The notes beneath the pieces were generated by a model. It had not been told where the DNA came from, did no database searches, and saw nothing but the letters and a program-made list of their open reading frames with translations. A program made the translations under genes and the position numbers. From NCBI RefSeq assembly GCF_000775615.1, contig NZ_AVPG01000004.1, positions 1 to 64,000 on the forward strand: a stretch of 64,000 nt of DNA. Reading direction: 5' to 3'. Of this stretch, positions 52,762-63,513 are shown piece after piece. Numbering within the stretch: position 1 is the stretch's first letter; every line of letters begins with the position of its first letter. This DNA comes from Pontibacillus litoralis JSM 072002. Its GTDB lineage: Bacteria; Bacillota; Bacilli; Bacillales; BH030062.

Positions 52762-53586
52762 TTACTTAGGAAATAATTCATAGTCCTCCATTGTACAATG
52801 AATCGTCATCGTACCAATTTTATCGAGTTGATACACATCTACCCATGACTCTTCTAACCGTTCTAGCAATGTTTCATTTGGTGTTTTTCCTTTTAACGGA
52901 TAAATCATAGCCATGTGAGGATCGATACGGTTCAACAACTCCATGGAAGGTAAAGATGTCACAGCATAATCAGCTAATTTGACGATGTCCGCTTGAATAG
53001 GACTTGCTTCGCGCAATTTGTCTTCTAATGCTTCATCCCCATTCGCTAAAAATAATAAAGACGTTTGACCATATTGCATATAAAGCGACATACTACCATT
53101 TGTTGATGATGTAATCACTTTAATGAACAGTTGCGGAGATAATTCATAAATGTGATTCTTTTTCCAATTCTTCAACTGTTCCCTATTCATTTGTTCCATA
53201 CACCTAGAGGAAATATGTCCCGTATAATATACATTAGACACCTCATATTGCTCCATGACATCCTGTACATTTCCACATTCCTTATCAGAAGAACTAGTAA
53301 TAATTAAACCATTAAGCTTCTGAACGCCTAACTGATTTAATTGTTGAGTTAACTGCTGTTTGCTCTGTTTCGCACCAGTATTTACGAGTATGCTCTGATT
53401 AAATCCCGTTTGTATTAACATTGCTTCCCCGTCTGGCATTTCCAAAAAAGTAAATAATACCTCCTCCTCCCCAATAGATAGAGAAGGCGGAGCAGCAATG
53501 GTCTGTTTAATAAATAGTCCATGCATTAAAATAGCCAAGCTAATCGCATATAAGAAATAACGCTTCACAACACACCCTACTTTCAT
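52762..53586 (-). CDS. Secreted metallo-beta-lactamase-fold protein with degenerate metal site
   Basis: 274 residues from the ATG at 53586 (MKVGCVVKRYFLYAIS), with AAGAAGG upstream. A signal peptide (basic start, hydrophobic 10-28, likely cleavage after TIA-A) indicates export. The rest follows the ComEC C-terminal/MBL pattern: FLEMPDGEAMLIQT (compare FLDVGQGDAILIQT), SILVNTGAKQS (compare ILIDGG) and LGVQKLNGLIITSSSDKECGNV where functional enzymes have THxDxDHxGG. The His and Asp ligands are thus replaced. Catalysis by the usual two-metal route is unlikely. Role unknown. It lies just downstream of dinG. Confidence 0.75.
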   Translation of the reverse strand: MKVGCVVKRYFLYAISLAILMHGLFIKQTIAAPPSLSIGEEEVLFTFLEMPDGEAMLIQTGFNQSILVNTGAKQSKQQLTQQLNQLGVQKLNGLIITSSSDKECGNVQDVMEQYEVSNVYYTGHISSRCMEQMNREQLKNWKKNHIYELSPQLFIKVITSSTNGSMSLYMQYGQTSLLFLANGDEALEDKLREASPIQADIVKLADYAVTSLPSMELLNRIDPHMAMIYPLKGKTPNETLLERLEESWVDVYQLDKIGTMTIHCTMEDYELFPK

Positions 53587-53628
53587 GTAAGCCTTCTTTA
53601 TTAGAATGTGTTGTTTCACATCAACTTA

Positions 53629-56445
53629 TCATAACCATTGTTCAGCTTTTTGAAGAATGTCGTGCGTAGATGCGTAATGAACAGGCACCTTAGGTATAGA
53701 TTGGATAAAGTACTTGCCGTATTTAGCCTTCATAAGACGATCGTCACACACAAATACAAGCCCCCGATCCGTACTGGAACGAATTAATCTGCCAAACCCT
53801 TGTTTGAAACGTATAACAGCATTGGGTAAGGATAACGCCATAAACGGATTCTTTTCTTGTCCTTTTATTTTTTCAGCCTTTGCTTGATAAACAGGATGGT
53901 TAGGAGGCTGAAATGGTAAACGAACAATAACAAGCGACGTTAAATCATCTCCTGGAATATCTACTCCTTCCCAGAAGGAAGAAGTACCAAATAAAATGGC
54001 ATGATCAAACGCCTGGAAGTTTTTGATCAACCTTGTTCGACTGCCACTCGAGACACCTTGAGCAATAAGCATGAATTCATCTATATCCATAAATTCTTTC
54101 ATAACATAATACGTTTTCTTTAACATTTCATACGACGTAAATAAAACGAGCATTCTTCCTTTCGTTAAAGTCGCTAAAGAATAAATGGCCTCACATGTTG
54201 CATGAATGAAATCTTCTTGATTGTGTCCCTTAATACTTGGAAAATCATTAGGTACAAGCAGTTGAACCTGTTCATTATAGTTAAATGGAGAAGCGATTTT
54301 TCGTTGAATCGTTTCTTCTTTCGACAAACCAAGTCGTTCAAGCATAAACGCAAAGGACTCGTTCATCGTAAGCGTTGCACTTGTCAGAACTACGGATTCT
54401 TTATGCTCAAAAAATGCTTCTTTTAGCAGTGGTCCTACTTCAATAGGCTCGCTATATAAAAAGACAGCATTTTTTGCTCCTTGTGCTTCGAGTTCAATCC
54501 ATTTTACTAATGGTTCTCCTTCATCCACTAACAAATAATACATCGCATCTATCGTATCTCGGATTCGATCTACGTACATTTGAATATCTTCTAACCATTT
54601 AGAAGTCTCTTCTGAATCTTCTTGGGTATGAATCCCTTGTTTACATTGCTCTAACATCGTGATGGCGTCTTTTAATTGGAAGGTAAGTCGTCCTGCCATC
54701 TCTTTTACAGTACTCCATACTCTAGAGGATTCTTTTGCTGGTTCATAACGATATTGGTAACGTCCTACATCATTAAAACTTATATTGGCATCTCTTTGCT
54801 TTGATACATACGTAAAAAGATAGCGGAATAAATCATCTGCCTCTTCTTTTATAGATTGAATACATCCATCCCATTTTCGAATACTGACTTTTAAAGCAAT
54901 GTGAGTATTTGCTGTTAATAAGCTATGCATCCATTCACCAGGATTATTGCCTCCCATGCCATTTAATAAATATTGCAAAGAGACGTAGTCTAATTTGAGG
55001 CCGAAATGCTTCGCAGCCACCTTCTCTAAATGATGGGCTTCATCAATGATGACTTTTGGATAAGATTGAACCAATCCATATTGGTGAATAATATCCGTAC
55101 ACAGTAAGGAATGGTTCGTAATGACGATATGCGCCTTTTCTGCTTGCTTTTTTGCTCTTTGATAAAAAGATTTCATAAACCATGGTGATTTTGGATTTGG
55201 ATATCCCTCAGCCTCTGCTGATATTTTTCTCCAAAATATTGCACCGCTTGACGGGAGCTGTATTTCATCTACATCCCCTGTTGTCGTTTCCGTCAACCAT
55301 ACTAGTATCATACACTTCGTCAATACAATATCATAATTATCCAAATAGGTGGAGAATAATTCATATTCGAATTTTTGCAATGATAAATAATGCTGCTTTC
55401 CTTTTAATAAAGCTGAACGAAATGAGCATGGTAACGCTTGTTGAAGCATTGGTATTTCCTTATCAAGTAATTGCGTTTGTAATTGCGTTGTGTACGTACT
55501 AATCATAACGCTTGATTTTGTCGTAATCGCTTCATAGATAGACGGTAGTAAATATGCTAATGATTTCCCTGTCCCTGTTTCCGCTTCAACTAAACCATGT
55601 TGCTGTGATTGATAGGCATCATAAATTGTCGTCGCCATTTCTCTTTGGCCAGGTCTTTCTTCAAACGTATGTAATGTTTGTTCTAATTGCCCGCCAGGAC
55701 GAAGCACTTCTTCTAAAAATGGTGCAAATCCTTCAGTTGATAATTCCATTGAATCCTCATTAACTTCTGCATCATCTTCAACTCGTTTTAGTGCCAATCC
55801 TCGCACAATTTCCAAATCAGAACGCTCTTCTATTGCAAATGCTTTTTCGTTCAGCCAAGACTGAAAGATATCACCCATGTCACTTTTCAACTTTCCTTGT
55901 AAACGCATTAACTGATCAATGGTTTCATAAGGAAGTTGTTTCCCTTTATGCAGTAATTGAATAAATATTTCTCCTGTTACAGTTGCATCAGACAGAGCAC
56001 GATGTGGATTCGAATGCTTCATATGTAAATAGTCACTTAGTTGGGAAAGCTTATATCCTGGAGCTTGGGGCATGAATATGCGAGCTAACTCTACCGTATC
56101 AATGACAGGCATTTGTAACGTAAAGCCTCTCGCATCTTGAACAGCATGATTTAAAAATCCTAAATCAAATTCTGCATGGTGAGCTACAAAATACGCCCCT
56201 TCACACATCGAAATGATCGTATCGGCAATTTCAGTAAAAAGAGGAGCACCTTTCACATCATCATCCGTGATACTCGTAAGTTGGGTTATAAAAGCGGGAA
56301 TTGGTTGTTCTGGATTAACAAAGGACTTAAATTGGTCTACTATTTGTCCTCCTTGAATTAAAACGATACCAACCTCAATAATTTTATCCCCTTTTTTAGG
56401 TGCATGGCCTGTCGTCTCTAAATCCACTACGACAAATTTATCCAT
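53629..56445 (-). CDS. dinG: DinG family helicase with N-terminal exonuclease domain
   Basis: 938 residues from the ATG at 56445 (MDKFVVVDLETTG), with AGAGGTGGA upstream. The N-terminal DEDD exonuclease domain (about 1-170) has VVDLETTG, the second Asp in AHHAEFDLGF and HRALSDATVT. The DEAH-type helicase follows with Walker A EAETGTGKSLAYLLP, DEAHHLEK and the C-terminal QGFGRLIRSSTDRG. The Bacillus form lacks the iron-sulfur cysteines of E. coli DinG and mainly acts as a 3'-5' exonuclease. Adjacent to panD as in B. subtilis. Confidence 0.94.
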   Translation of the reverse strand: MDKFVVVDLETTGHAPKKGDKIIEVGIVLIQGGQIVDQFKSFVNPEQPIPAFITQLTSITDDDVKGAPLFTEIADTIISMCEGAYFVAHHAEFDLGFLNHAVQDARGFTLQMPVIDTVELARIFMPQAPGYKLSQLSDYLHMKHSNPHRALSDATVTGEIFIQLLHKGKQLPYETIDQLMRLQGKLKSDMGDIFQSWLNEKAFAIEERSDLEIVRGLALKRVEDDAEVNEDSMELSTEGFAPFLEEVLRPGGQLEQTLHTFEERPGQREMATTIYDAYQSQQHGLVEAETGTGKSLAYLLPSIYEAITTKSSVMISTYTTQLQTQLLDKEIPMLQQALPCSFRSALLKGKQHYLSLQKFEYELFSTYLDNYDIVLTKCMILVWLTETTTGDVDEIQLPSSGAIFWRKISAEAEGYPNPKSPWFMKSFYQRAKKQAEKAHIVITNHSLLCTDIIHQYGLVQSYPKVIIDEAHHLEKVAAKHFGLKLDYVSLQYLLNGMGGNNPGEWMHSLLTANTHIALKVSIRKWDGCIQSIKEEADDLFRYLFTYVSKQRDANISFNDVGRYQYRYEPAKESSRVWSTVKEMAGRLTFQLKDAITMLEQCKQGIHTQEDSEETSKWLEDIQMYVDRIRDTIDAMYYLLVDEGEPLVKWIELEAQGAKNAVFLYSEPIEVGPLLKEAFFEHKESVVLTSATLTMNESFAFMLERLGLSKEETIQRKIASPFNYNEQVQLLVPNDFPSIKGHNQEDFIHATCEAIYSLATLTKGRMLVLFTSYEMLKKTYYVMKEFMDIDEFMLIAQGVSSGSRTRLIKNFQAFDHAILFGTSSFWEGVDIPGDDLTSLVIVRLPFQPPNHPVYQAKAEKIKGQEKNPFMALSLPNAVIRFKQGFGRLIRSSTDRGLVFVCDDRLMKAKYGKYFIQSIPKVPVHYASTHDILQKAEQWL

Positions 56446-56512
56446 TGATTCCACCTCTTTTCTTTCATCGTATTTTCTCGAAAGGAAAGCTCCCAAATAT
56501 ACCTATTGGGAG

Positions 56513-56896
56513 CTACAGTTCTACAAATGGTGGTTCCTCATTTATTAATTCAACCACTTCATTTTTATCATTCATTAAAGCAACTTTCGGCTGAAAATGC
56601 TGCAATTCTGATTGTTCCACCATAGCATATGAAACGATTATAATAACATCATCTGGTTGGACTAAGCGAGCAGCCGCTCCATTTAAACAGATAACACCAC
56701 TATGCCGTTCTCCAGCAATCACATATGTTTCTAAACGGGCACCATTATGATTATTCACAATTTGTACTTTTTCATGTGGCAAAATATCTACCTGTTCTAA
56801 TATATAGGAATCGATCGTTATACTGCCCACATAATTTAAATTCGCTTCTGTTACTCTTGCTCGATGGATTTTCCCTTTCATCATTGCCCGCATCAT
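56513..56896 (-). CDS. panD: Aspartate 1-decarboxylase
   Basis: 127 residues. [25 protein letters not shown] holds the self-cleavage site Gly-Ser (YVG|SITID), which generates the pyruvoyl group (near Ser25). [12 protein letters not shown] and [21 protein letters not shown] complete the family pattern. It makes beta-alanine for pantothenate. The start could also be the next ATG (56893). It lies 15 bp after panC in the panB-panC-panD operon. Confidence 0.96.
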   Translation of the reverse strand: MMRAMMKGKIHRARVTEANLNYVGSITIDSYILEQVDILPHEKVQIVNNHNGARLETYVIAGERHSGVICLNGAAARLVQPDDVIIIVSYAMVEQSELQHFQPKVALMNDKNEVVELINEEPPFVEL

Positions 56897-56911
56897 GATG
56901 TGCTTCTCCCC

Positions 56912-57784
56912 TTATCGTCCATCTGTCATCGTTATACCATGTTCGTTTATCACAACATTATCAATTAATCTTGCTTGCTGAAATTGAACCGCTACCGCAA
57001 TAATTATCTTCCTGTCGATAGTATCAATCGTCTCTAGTTGAGGATACGATAATATATCAACATAATCTATTTTACCACGGGTATGCCCTTTAATAAAACG
57101 GGTAACTTCTTCTACTATTTGCTTAACATGCTTGTTTCCTGATTGAATCAGTTGTTGTCCATGTTGTAAAGCTTGATAGATAGATGGTGCTTCTGCCCGC
57201 TCTTCCTGTGATAAATAAACATTTCGACTACTTTTGGCGAGGCCATCTTCTTCTCTTACGGTTGGTACCGCACATAAGGAAATTGGAAAATGATAGTCCG
57301 TTAGCAATGCATCGACAACTGCTACTTGTTGCGCATCTTTCATTCCAAAATACACGCGAGTTGGTGCGACTAAATGAAATAGTTTTGTTAATACCGTCAC
57401 TACTCCATCAAAATGACCTTCTCTTTTCGCTCCGCACAACACTTGAACGCGGCGCTGTACTTGCATAATAACCGAGTGCTCCTCTTGGTACATCTCTTCC
57501 ACTTGCGGAAAAAATGCTACATCTACTCCTGCCGCTTTTGCACATTGTATATCTCTTTGTTCATCACGTGGATAACGTTCAAAATCTTCGTTAGGACCAA
57601 ATTGCAACGGATTTACGAAAATACTAACAACAACTAGGTCATTCTCTTGCTTCGCTTGTTTCATTAATTGTACATGACCTTCATGTAAATACCCCATTGT
57701 CGGAACGAAGCCAATCGACTGCTGACTGCTAGTATATTGTTTTCTTAACTGGTGCATTTCTGATAATGATTTAATAATTTTCAT
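56912..57784 (-). CDS. panC: Pantothenate synthetase
   Basis: 290 residues from the ATG at 57784 ([10 protein letters not shown]), with GGAGGG upstream. [19 protein letters not shown] is the ATP-binding HxGH signature, [18 protein letters not shown] and [13 protein letters not shown] are substrate loops, and [11 protein letters not shown] is the KMSKS-like motif. It condenses pantoate and beta-alanine. Its first codons overlap the end of panB by 14 bp. Confidence 0.96.
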   Translation of the reverse strand: MKIIKSLSEMHQLRKQYTSSQQSIGFVPTMGYLHEGHVQLMKQAKQENDLVVVSIFVNPLQFGPNEDFERYPRDEQRDIQCAKAAGVDVAFFPQVEEMYQEEHSVIMQVQRRVQVLCGAKREGHFDGVVTVLTKLFHLVAPTRVYFGMKDAQQVAVVDALLTDYHFPISLCAVPTVREEDGLAKSSRNVYLSQEERAEAPSIYQALQHGQQLIQSGNKHVKQIVEEVTRFIKGHTRGKIDYVDILSYPQLETIDTIDRKIIIAVAVQFQQARLIDNVVINEHGITMTDGR

Positions 57785-58622
57785 CGTTAGTATTCCCTCC
57801 ATAAAGCTCCGAGATAACCTCTTCCTTCATGGTAAAACTGTGGGATGGAGTTGGAAACTGTTTTGTTTTCACTTCAGCAACAAATTGCTGCAAAGCACTG
57901 TGTACCACATCATTCATATTTGTGTAGATCTTCGCAAATTTAGGAACACGCTCTACTCCATATTGGAGAACATCATGATAGACGAGTACCTGACCATCAC
58001 AATGTTCTCCTGCCCCAATACCTATTACCGGAATGTCAAGTCTAGATGCAATTAATTTAGCTAAAGGAGCCGGGACACATTCAAGTACGAGTGAGATCGC
58101 CCCTGATGCTTGAACAGCTAATGCTTCATCTATTAGTTGCTGAGCAGCTTCTTTATCTTTTCCTTGCACCCGATACCCGCCTAATACTTGTACGGACTGA
58201 GGGGTTAAACCGAGATGAGCTACAACTGGGATGCCGGCATTTGTTAACTTCCCTATCGTCGTTATAACTTCTTTCGCCCCCTCTACTTTAATAGCTTGTG
58301 CTCCTGTTTCTTGAATCATTCGCTTCGCTTGCTTCATCGTCTCTTCGGGTGAAATGTGGTAAGACATAAAAGGCATATCGATTACGACAAACGTTTGCTT
58401 CGCCCCTCTTACGACTGCTTTTCCGTGATGAATCATATCATCTACTGTAACAGGGACAGTAGAATCATATCCTAATACGACCATACCTAAAGAATCCCCA
58501 ACCAAAATCATATCAACACCCGCATTTTCAGCCTGTTTAGCGGATGGATAATCATACGCCGTAATCATCGTTATAGCCTCATGACGTTGCTTCATTTCTT
58601 TCAAGCTGGTACTTGTCTTCAT
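57771..58622 (-). CDS. panB: 3-methyl-2-oxobutanoate hydroxymethyltransferase
   Basis: 283 residues from the ATG at 58622 ([14 protein letters not shown]). The metal site Asp in [48 protein letters not shown] and the C-terminal [18 protein letters not shown] are all present. It transfers a hydroxymethyl group to ketoisovalerate, giving ketopantoate. The start overlaps the birA stop (TAATG), the first link of the pan operon. Confidence 0.96.
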   Translation of the reverse strand: MKTSTSLKEMKQRHEAITMITAYDYPSAKQAENAGVDMILVGDSLGMVVLGYDSTVPVTVDDMIHHGKAVVRGAKQTFVVIDMPFMSYHISPEETMKQAKRMIQETGAQAIKVEGAKEVITTIGKLTNAGIPVVAHLGLTPQSVQVLGGYRVQGKDKEAAQQLIDEALAVQASGAISLVLECVPAPLAKLIASRLDIPVIGIGAGEHCDGQVLVYHDVLQYGVERVPKFAKIYTNMNDVVHSALQQFVAEVKTKQFPTPSHSFTMKEEVISELYGGNTNDENY

Positions 58623-59611
58623 TACACGTAGTCCTTTCCCCACTCAATTTCAGCAGAATACAATATATGCCCTTGACCATTCTCGTCCAATACATACAAG
58701 GCCCCATCCTCTTCAATCCCCATCAAACGACCATACCATTTATTTTGGTGGGTATGAATAGGAACAATTTCCCCTAACTTATAACCAAATGCTTCCCAGC
58801 GTAACTTCACATGAGCAAACCCATTTTCCATATATTCATCATATCTCTTTTCAAACGTTTGTAAGATGTCTTGTACGAGTGCGGAGATATCCCATGTTTG
58901 ATTTGTTTGCAAGTGTAACGATGTTGCTTTACGTTGCAGCTCTCCTATAAAAGCGGTATTAGGTTGGTTCACATTCATACCAATTCCTAGCACGATATAA
59001 TTCACTTGATCCTGTTCCGCTTGTAATTCCGTTAAAATCCCAGCTACTTTTTTATCGTGAATAAGAATATCATTCGGCCATTTGATTTGCGGCTTTACTC
59101 CACAATGTCGTTTTAAAGTCTCGGCTAGCACAGTAGCTGCGAGTAAAGTTAATTGTGGTGATAAATGTGGCTCCATAGTTGGTCGAAGAATCATGCTCAT
59201 CCATATGCCTTCCCCTTTGTGAGAATACCATTGTCGATGTAAACGCCCCCGCCCATTCGTTTGTTCATCAGCAATAATAACTGTCCCGTGAGCAGATCCA
59301 TTTTGCGCCTGATTGTGTGCAAGCATTTGCGTAGATGGTGTAGACGTTTTATGCAGCATATGTTGTCCGAGCCACTTCGTCTTTAGTCCCCATTGAATCG
59401 TGTTTTGGCTTACTTTATTAGGGAAAGACAAGATGCGATATCCTTTTCGTGGTACTGCTTCCATAACGTAACCATCTTTCTCTAATTCTTTCATGTGCTT
59501 CCACACCGCTGGCCTACTTATATTTAATTGATCCGATAACATTTGGCCTGATACGTATTCTTCATTATGTTTCGCTAAAATGTCTAATAATCTTCCTCTT
59601 GTTGATTCCAT
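58622..59611 (-). CDS. birA: Bifunctional biotin operon repressor/biotin-protein ligase
   Basis: 329 residues. The N-terminal winged HTH (about 1-65; [20 protein letters not shown]) marks a class II BirA that also represses biotin genes. The ligase core has the [12 protein letters not shown] biotinyl-AMP loop, [17 protein letters not shown] and GIGMNVNQ. The C-terminal SH3-like domain (about 280-325) follows. It attaches biotin to acetyl-CoA and pyruvate carboxylases. It overlaps cca by 28 bp and panB by one base. Confidence 0.96.
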   Translation of the reverse strand: MESTRGRLLDILAKHNEEYVSGQMLSDQLNISRPAVWKHMKELEKDGYVMEAVPRKGYRILSFPNKVSQNTIQWGLKTKWLGQHMLHKTSTPSTQMLAHNQAQNGSAHGTVIIADEQTNGRGRLHRQWYSHKGEGIWMSMILRPTMEPHLSPQLTLLAATVLAETLKRHCGVKPQIKWPNDILIHDKKVAGILTELQAEQDQVNYIVLGIGMNVNQPNTAFIGELQRKATSLHLQTNQTWDISALVQDILQTFEKRYDEYMENGFAHVKLRWEAFGYKLGEIVPIHTHQNKWYGRLMGIEEDGALYVLDENGQGHILYSAEIEWGKDYV

Positions 59612-60786
59612 TGCAAAGCCCTCTCTTTCAAATACTCCTTTTCATTTCGTATACGACAAGTAACAACTTCCTTTTCAATTGTTCGTAATAGTTGCTGCAT
59701 CCAAGGACCAGGATGTCGATTCGGAAACAAGGCTCGCACGTCATTACCATTTAATGCAAGCTGCTTAATAGAATGAATGGGCAATTGTTCATATGTTCGC
59801 TTCAAGTTCTTGAACGAAGGAGCATCTCGATTTAATATTTGTAATATTTTACAAAAAGAAGAGAGCAACGACTCTCCTACGCCGTAAAGGACATAGCAAT
59901 CTTCCTCGCTACCCCATTGCTGTACAGCTTCAGTTAGTCTAAGGGATTGTCGTTTAACATCGTTCGATAACTTCCAATCTTTAACCATTTGTGTAACTGA
60001 AAGAGATGTAGCAAGTTGATGAAATATCGTAATAGCTTCAGCCATGTCTTCCAAAGGTATCCATTCTAGTTGGGCACACTTTTGAATTAAGGAAGGCTCT
60101 TTTTCAAAAGACGGTAAATATTGATCAACTCCAGATTGTATGAAAAGCTGCCATGCTCGATTAGCAAATCGACCTTGTATGAGCTTCTCCATCTCAACAG
60201 TCTTACGTTCAATTGAAATGCGCTCTAATAAATAAGCGTTGTGCCGAATTGTATCGTATGTAGTTGCCGCTAATGAAAATCCGAGTTGACTAACAAAACG
60301 TAACGCGCGCATCATTCGTAGTGGATCTTCTTGTAAACGTTCTTCTGCAACACCGACAGTTTCGATACGTTTCTCTTTTATGGCCCCCCTACCATTAAAC
60401 GGATCTACAATCGTTCCATCTAATTTCATTGCTACTGCATTCATTGTAAAGTCTCTCCGCGCTAAATCTTCTTCAATTTTTTGAACATAATGCACACGAT
60501 CAGGATGACGGTAATCTTCATAACTTTCTTCTACACGAAAAGTGGTTACTTCATATGATTCGCCTTCATACCGAACCATAACTGTACCGTGATCTATGCC
60601 GACTGGGATGACCTTTTCAAATAATGCCTGGACTTGGTTAGGTAAAGCAGATGTAGCAATATCTATATCTCCTATCTCTCTATTTAATAAATAATCGCGA
60701 ACAGAACCACCAACATAGTACGCATCAAAGCCATGTTCTATTAGCTTCACGAGGATTGGCTTTGCCTTTATAAATGATTTATCCAT
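59584..60786 (-). CDS. cca: CCA-adding tRNA nucleotidyltransferase
   Basis: 400 residues from the ATG at 60786 (MDKSFIKAKP), with AAAGGA eight bases upstream. Class II head domain with YYVGGSVRDYLLNREIGDIDIATS (metal Asp pair DID), template motif with EED-type LARRDFTMNAVAMKLDG and RLQEDPLRMMRALRF. It adds or repairs the CCA end of tRNAs. It overlaps bshA upstream and birA downstream within a compressed operon. Confidence 0.95.
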   Translation of the reverse strand: MDKSFIKAKPILVKLIEHGFDAYYVGGSVRDYLLNREIGDIDIATSALPNQVQALFEKVIPVGIDHGTVMVRYEGESYEVTTFRVEESYEDYRHPDRVHYVQKIEEDLARRDFTMNAVAMKLDGTIVDPFNGRGAIKEKRIETVGVAEERLQEDPLRMMRALRFVSQLGFSLAATTYDTIRHNAYLLERISIERKTVEMEKLIQGRFANRAWQLFIQSGVDQYLPSFEKEPSLIQKCAQLEWIPLEDMAEAITIFHQLATSLSVTQMVKDWKLSNDVKRQSLRLTEAVQQWGSEEDCYVLYGVGESLLSSFCKILQILNRDAPSFKNLKRTYEQLPIHSIKQLALNGNDVRALFPNRHPGPWMQQLLRTIEKEVVTCRIRNEKEYLKERALQWNQQEEDY

Positions 60787-60791
60787 CCATA

Positions 60792-61928
60792 TCATCCTTT
60801 ATCTTCTAACAAATCAGCATATATGCGCTCATATTGCTTTACAATGTGAGCAGAGTGGAAATTTTGCGCAACGCGAGCTAAGCTGTTACGGGAAAATCGT
60901 TCCCACTTCGCTCGATTCATTAATAGCTCCACACCTAAGGATGCAACGGACTCCACATCTCCCACTTCACTAATGTAACCTGTTTCTCCATCTATAATAA
61001 CTTCTGGTATGCCTCCTGTATTCGTACCAATGCAAGGTACTCCACACGCCATTGCCTCTAGTAACACTAATCCAAAACTCTCTTTCTCGGAAAGAAGTAA
61101 CTTCAAATCAGCTATAGATAGTAGTTCTGCAACGTTTTCTTGCTTTCCTAAAAAGAGTACACGTTCCCGAATATCTAATTGCGTTACAAGTTGGCAAGCT
61201 TGCGAATACTCAGGACCATCACCGACGAGAAGTAGTTTCGCATTCGTAAAAGGAAGCATTTTCGCAAAAGATGTCACTATATCAGAAATACGCTTCACTT
61301 TACGAAAATTAGAAATATGGATAACGACTTTCTCCTCATCCTTAATACCGTATTGTGCCTTTAAGCTTGTTTTTTCCTTTGGTTTATATTCTCTCTCATC
61401 GACAAAATTATAAATTACTTCAATGTCCTTGTCGGTATGAAGCATTTCTTTCGTTTGCTTCACTAAACTTCTTGATACAGCTGTCACTTTATCCGATTGT
61501 TCAATTCCAAATCGAATCATATCTGTAAAGCTTGCATCTTCTGCTAATACAGTAATATCTGTTCCGTGAAGCGTGGTAACGATTTTCACATCATGTTTCA
61601 CCATTTGTTTGGCTAAAATGGCACAAATTGCGTGAGGCATCGCATAATGTACGTGTAAAATATCAATTTTCTCTCGATTAATAACTTCAGCCATCTTATT
61701 AGCGAGCGCTAAATCGTAAGGAGGATATTGGAAGACAGCATAATGACTCATTTCTACTTCATGGTAGTATATATTCGGATAGATACGTTTTAAGCGAAAA
61801 GGCACACTAGAAGTAATAAAATGAATTTCATACCCTTTTTCCGCGAGTAACTTAGCTAGTTCTGTCGCAACTACACCTGAACCTCCGACAGTTGGATAAC
61901 AAGTAATTCCTATCTTTGTAGGTTTCAT
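60792..61928 (-). CDS. bshA: N-acetyl-glucosaminyl L-malate synthase (bacillithiol glycosyltransferase)
   Basis: 378 residues from the ATG at 61928 ([18 protein letters not shown]), with CAGGAGAATG upstream. GT4 family: N-terminal [20 protein letters not shown] and [15 protein letters not shown]-terminal [40 protein letters not shown] (seen in parts). It forms the first intermediate of bacillithiol. The start overlaps the mgsA stop by four bases, leaving no room for bshB1, which in B. subtilis sits between mgsA and bshA. Confidence 0.94.
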   Translation of the reverse strand: MKPTKIGITCYPTVGGSGVVATELAKLLAEKGYEIHFITSSVPFRLKRIYPNIYYHEVEMSHYAVFQYPPYDLALANKMAEVINREKIDILHVHYAMPHAICAILAKQMVKHDVKIVTTLHGTDITVLAEDASFTDMIRFGIEQSDKVTAVSRSLVKQTKEMLHTDKDIEVIYNFVDEREYKPKEKTSLKAQYGIKDEEKVVIHISNFRKVKRISDIVTSFAKMLPFTNAKLLLVGDGPEYSQACQLVTQLDIRERVLFLGKQENVAELLSIADLKLLLSEKESFGLVLLEAMACGVPCIGTNTGGIPEVIIDGETGYISEVGDVESVASLGVELLMNRAKWERFSRNSLARVAQNFHSAHIVKQYERIYADLLEDKG

Positions 61929-62347
61929 TTGGCATTCTCCTGTTGCGCATTGTTTTGTACGATTTCTCTCCACTTTAAGTCCCCTCGTTCTAAAGCATGC
62001 ATCATAATTTCTGCGCTAGCTAAATTAGTTGCTAACGGTATTTGATACACATCACACAATCGCAGTAAAGCACTTATGTCAGGTTCATGAGGCTGAGCGG
62101 TTAATGGGTCACGGAAAAAAATGACAATGTCCATTTCATTTTGAGCAATACGGGCACCAATCTGCTGGTCACCACCTAATGGGCCTGATTGGAAGCGATA
62201 GACAGGTAAATCAGTTGCTTCAGCAATTCGTTTTCCAGTCGTACCAGTAGCATATAAGCTATGGTTATGTAAAACATATTTATACGCAGTAGCAAACTGC
62301 ACCATATCCTCTTTCTTTTTGTCATGTGCAATTAACGCAATATTCAT
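61925..62347 (-). CDS. mgsA: Methylglyoxal synthase
   Basis: 140 residues. [16 protein letters not shown] at the start, TGTTGKRI for phosphate binding, [25 protein letters not shown] with the catalytic Asp residues, and [18 protein letters not shown]. It converts dihydroxyacetone phosphate to methylglyoxal. The link to bacillithiol genes fits, since bacillithiol helps detoxify methylglyoxal. 14 bp downstream of dapB. Confidence 0.95.
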   Translation of the reverse strand: MNIALIAHDKKKEDMVQFATAYKYVLHNHSLYATGTTGKRIAEATDLPVYRFQSGPLGGDQQIGARIAQNEMDIVIFFRDPLTAQPHEPDISALLRLCDVYQIPLATNLASAEIMMHALERGDLKWREIVQNNAQQENAK

Positions 62348-62361
62348 CTTGTTCGCTCCCT

Positions 62362-63162
62362 TTATTCCATAATGTTTTCAAGTCCGTAAACAAGCACATT
62401 GAGTTGTTGTACCTTCTCAACGGATAATTTCACTCCGGTCATAAACGATTCGCGATTAATGGAATCATGTTTAATCGTTAACGTTTCACCATTTGAACCG
62501 AACATCACTTCTTGGTGAGCTACTAATCCAGGCAAACGCATGCTGTGTATTTTCATCCCATCTATATCAGCACCTCTAGCTCCACTGATTGTTTCCGTTT
62601 CATTGGGATGGCCTTGTGTTTTACTTGTGCGAACTTCTTGTATTAATTGCGCTGTTTTGACAGCAGTACCACTTGGAGCATCTAGTTTCTGATCATGATG
62701 ACGCTCTATAATTTCTACATCAGGAAAGTACTTCGCTGCCCACTTAGAAAATTGCATCATCAATACTGCACCGATTGCAAAATTAGGGGCAATAATGACA
62801 CCAATTCCTTTTTCATCCGCTATGCTTTCAAGTTCAGCGAGTTGGTCGTTGGTAAAGCCTGTCGTACCCACAACAGGGCGAACGTTATACTGTAACGCTA
62901 GTTTCGTATGTTTATAGCCGACTTCTGGAGTAGTTAAGTCAATTAATACATCTGGTGATACGTTTTGAAAACACTGTTCCATATCCTCATATATAGGAGC
63001 GTCTATTGCAGGTAGAGATGGGATATCTTTCACTTTCATTCCATCGTATTTCCTATCCACGCACGCTACTAAATCGAAACGCTCTTCCTTTTCAATCATT
63101 CGTAACGCTTCACTTCCCATTTTTCCTCTCGGTCCTGCAACAACGATTTTAGTTTTCGTCAT
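62362..63162 (-). CDS. dapB: 4-hydroxy-tetrahydrodipicolinate reductase
   Basis: 266 residues. NAD(P)-binding [16 protein letters not shown] at the N-terminus, [11 protein letters not shown] and the catalytic [15 protein letters not shown] (His-His and Lys) in the middle. It acts in lysine and meso-diaminopimelate synthesis, and its pathway also feeds spore dipicolinate. First gene of the minus-strand dapB-mgsA-bshA-cca-birA-panBCD run; an AGGAGGATTAAT site precedes the ATG. Confidence 0.96.
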   Translation of the reverse strand: MTKTKIVVAGPRGKMGSEALRMIEKEERFDLVACVDRKYDGMKVKDIPSLPAIDAPIYEDMEQCFQNVSPDVLIDLTTPEVGYKHTKLALQYNVRPVVGTTGFTNDQLAELESIADEKGIGVIIAPNFAIGAVLMMQFSKWAAKYFPDVEIIERHHDQKLDAPSGTAVKTAQLIQEVRTSKTQGHPNETETISGARGADIDGMKIHSMRLPGLVAHQEVMFGSNGETLTIKHDSINRESFMTGVKLSVEKVQQLNVLVYGLENIME

Positions 63163-63513
63163 ATTAATCCTCCTTTTGTACTGTCCATTTATTATAAGTT
63201 CTCGTTTGGAATATACTCATTCAGCTTTTCCACAAAATAAGGGTACTCATGTTGCTCACCCCTTTACCATGCGAGCTAAGTTAGCGATAAAAGGATGCAT
63301 TACTACTGTAATAAGGGATTCCTTTTGTTGTTTCATTGTTTTTCTCTTTGTTACGTGGTAAGCGTCGTGGTTTACAATGATACAATCTCTTATCATGTTA
63401 GCGAATAGCCGTCCATTTGACAAATTTTTTTGTTCTTTATTATGTATTGCTGTTTTTGAAATATTTTGTCTATAATAAGGGATGGGAATGCGTTCATCAA
63501 AGGAGGTAATTTA
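63163..63513 (+). promoter_or_regulatory. Divergent dapB-ypjC gap with a ypjC promoter
   Basis: This 351-bp gap holds TTGCTG (63447-63452) and TATAAT (63471-63476), 18 bp apart, a reasonable promoter for ypjC. TTGACA at 63417-63422 lacks a well-spaced partner. No riboswitch-like conserved element (such as a lysine aptamer) was recognised for dapB. Confidence 0.55.

Noticed and set aside
63163-63513. A lysine riboswitch or small gene (61 codons from 63176) upstream of dapB
   Set aside because: No lysine-aptamer motifs were recognised, and the ORF lacks a ribosome site and recognisable features.
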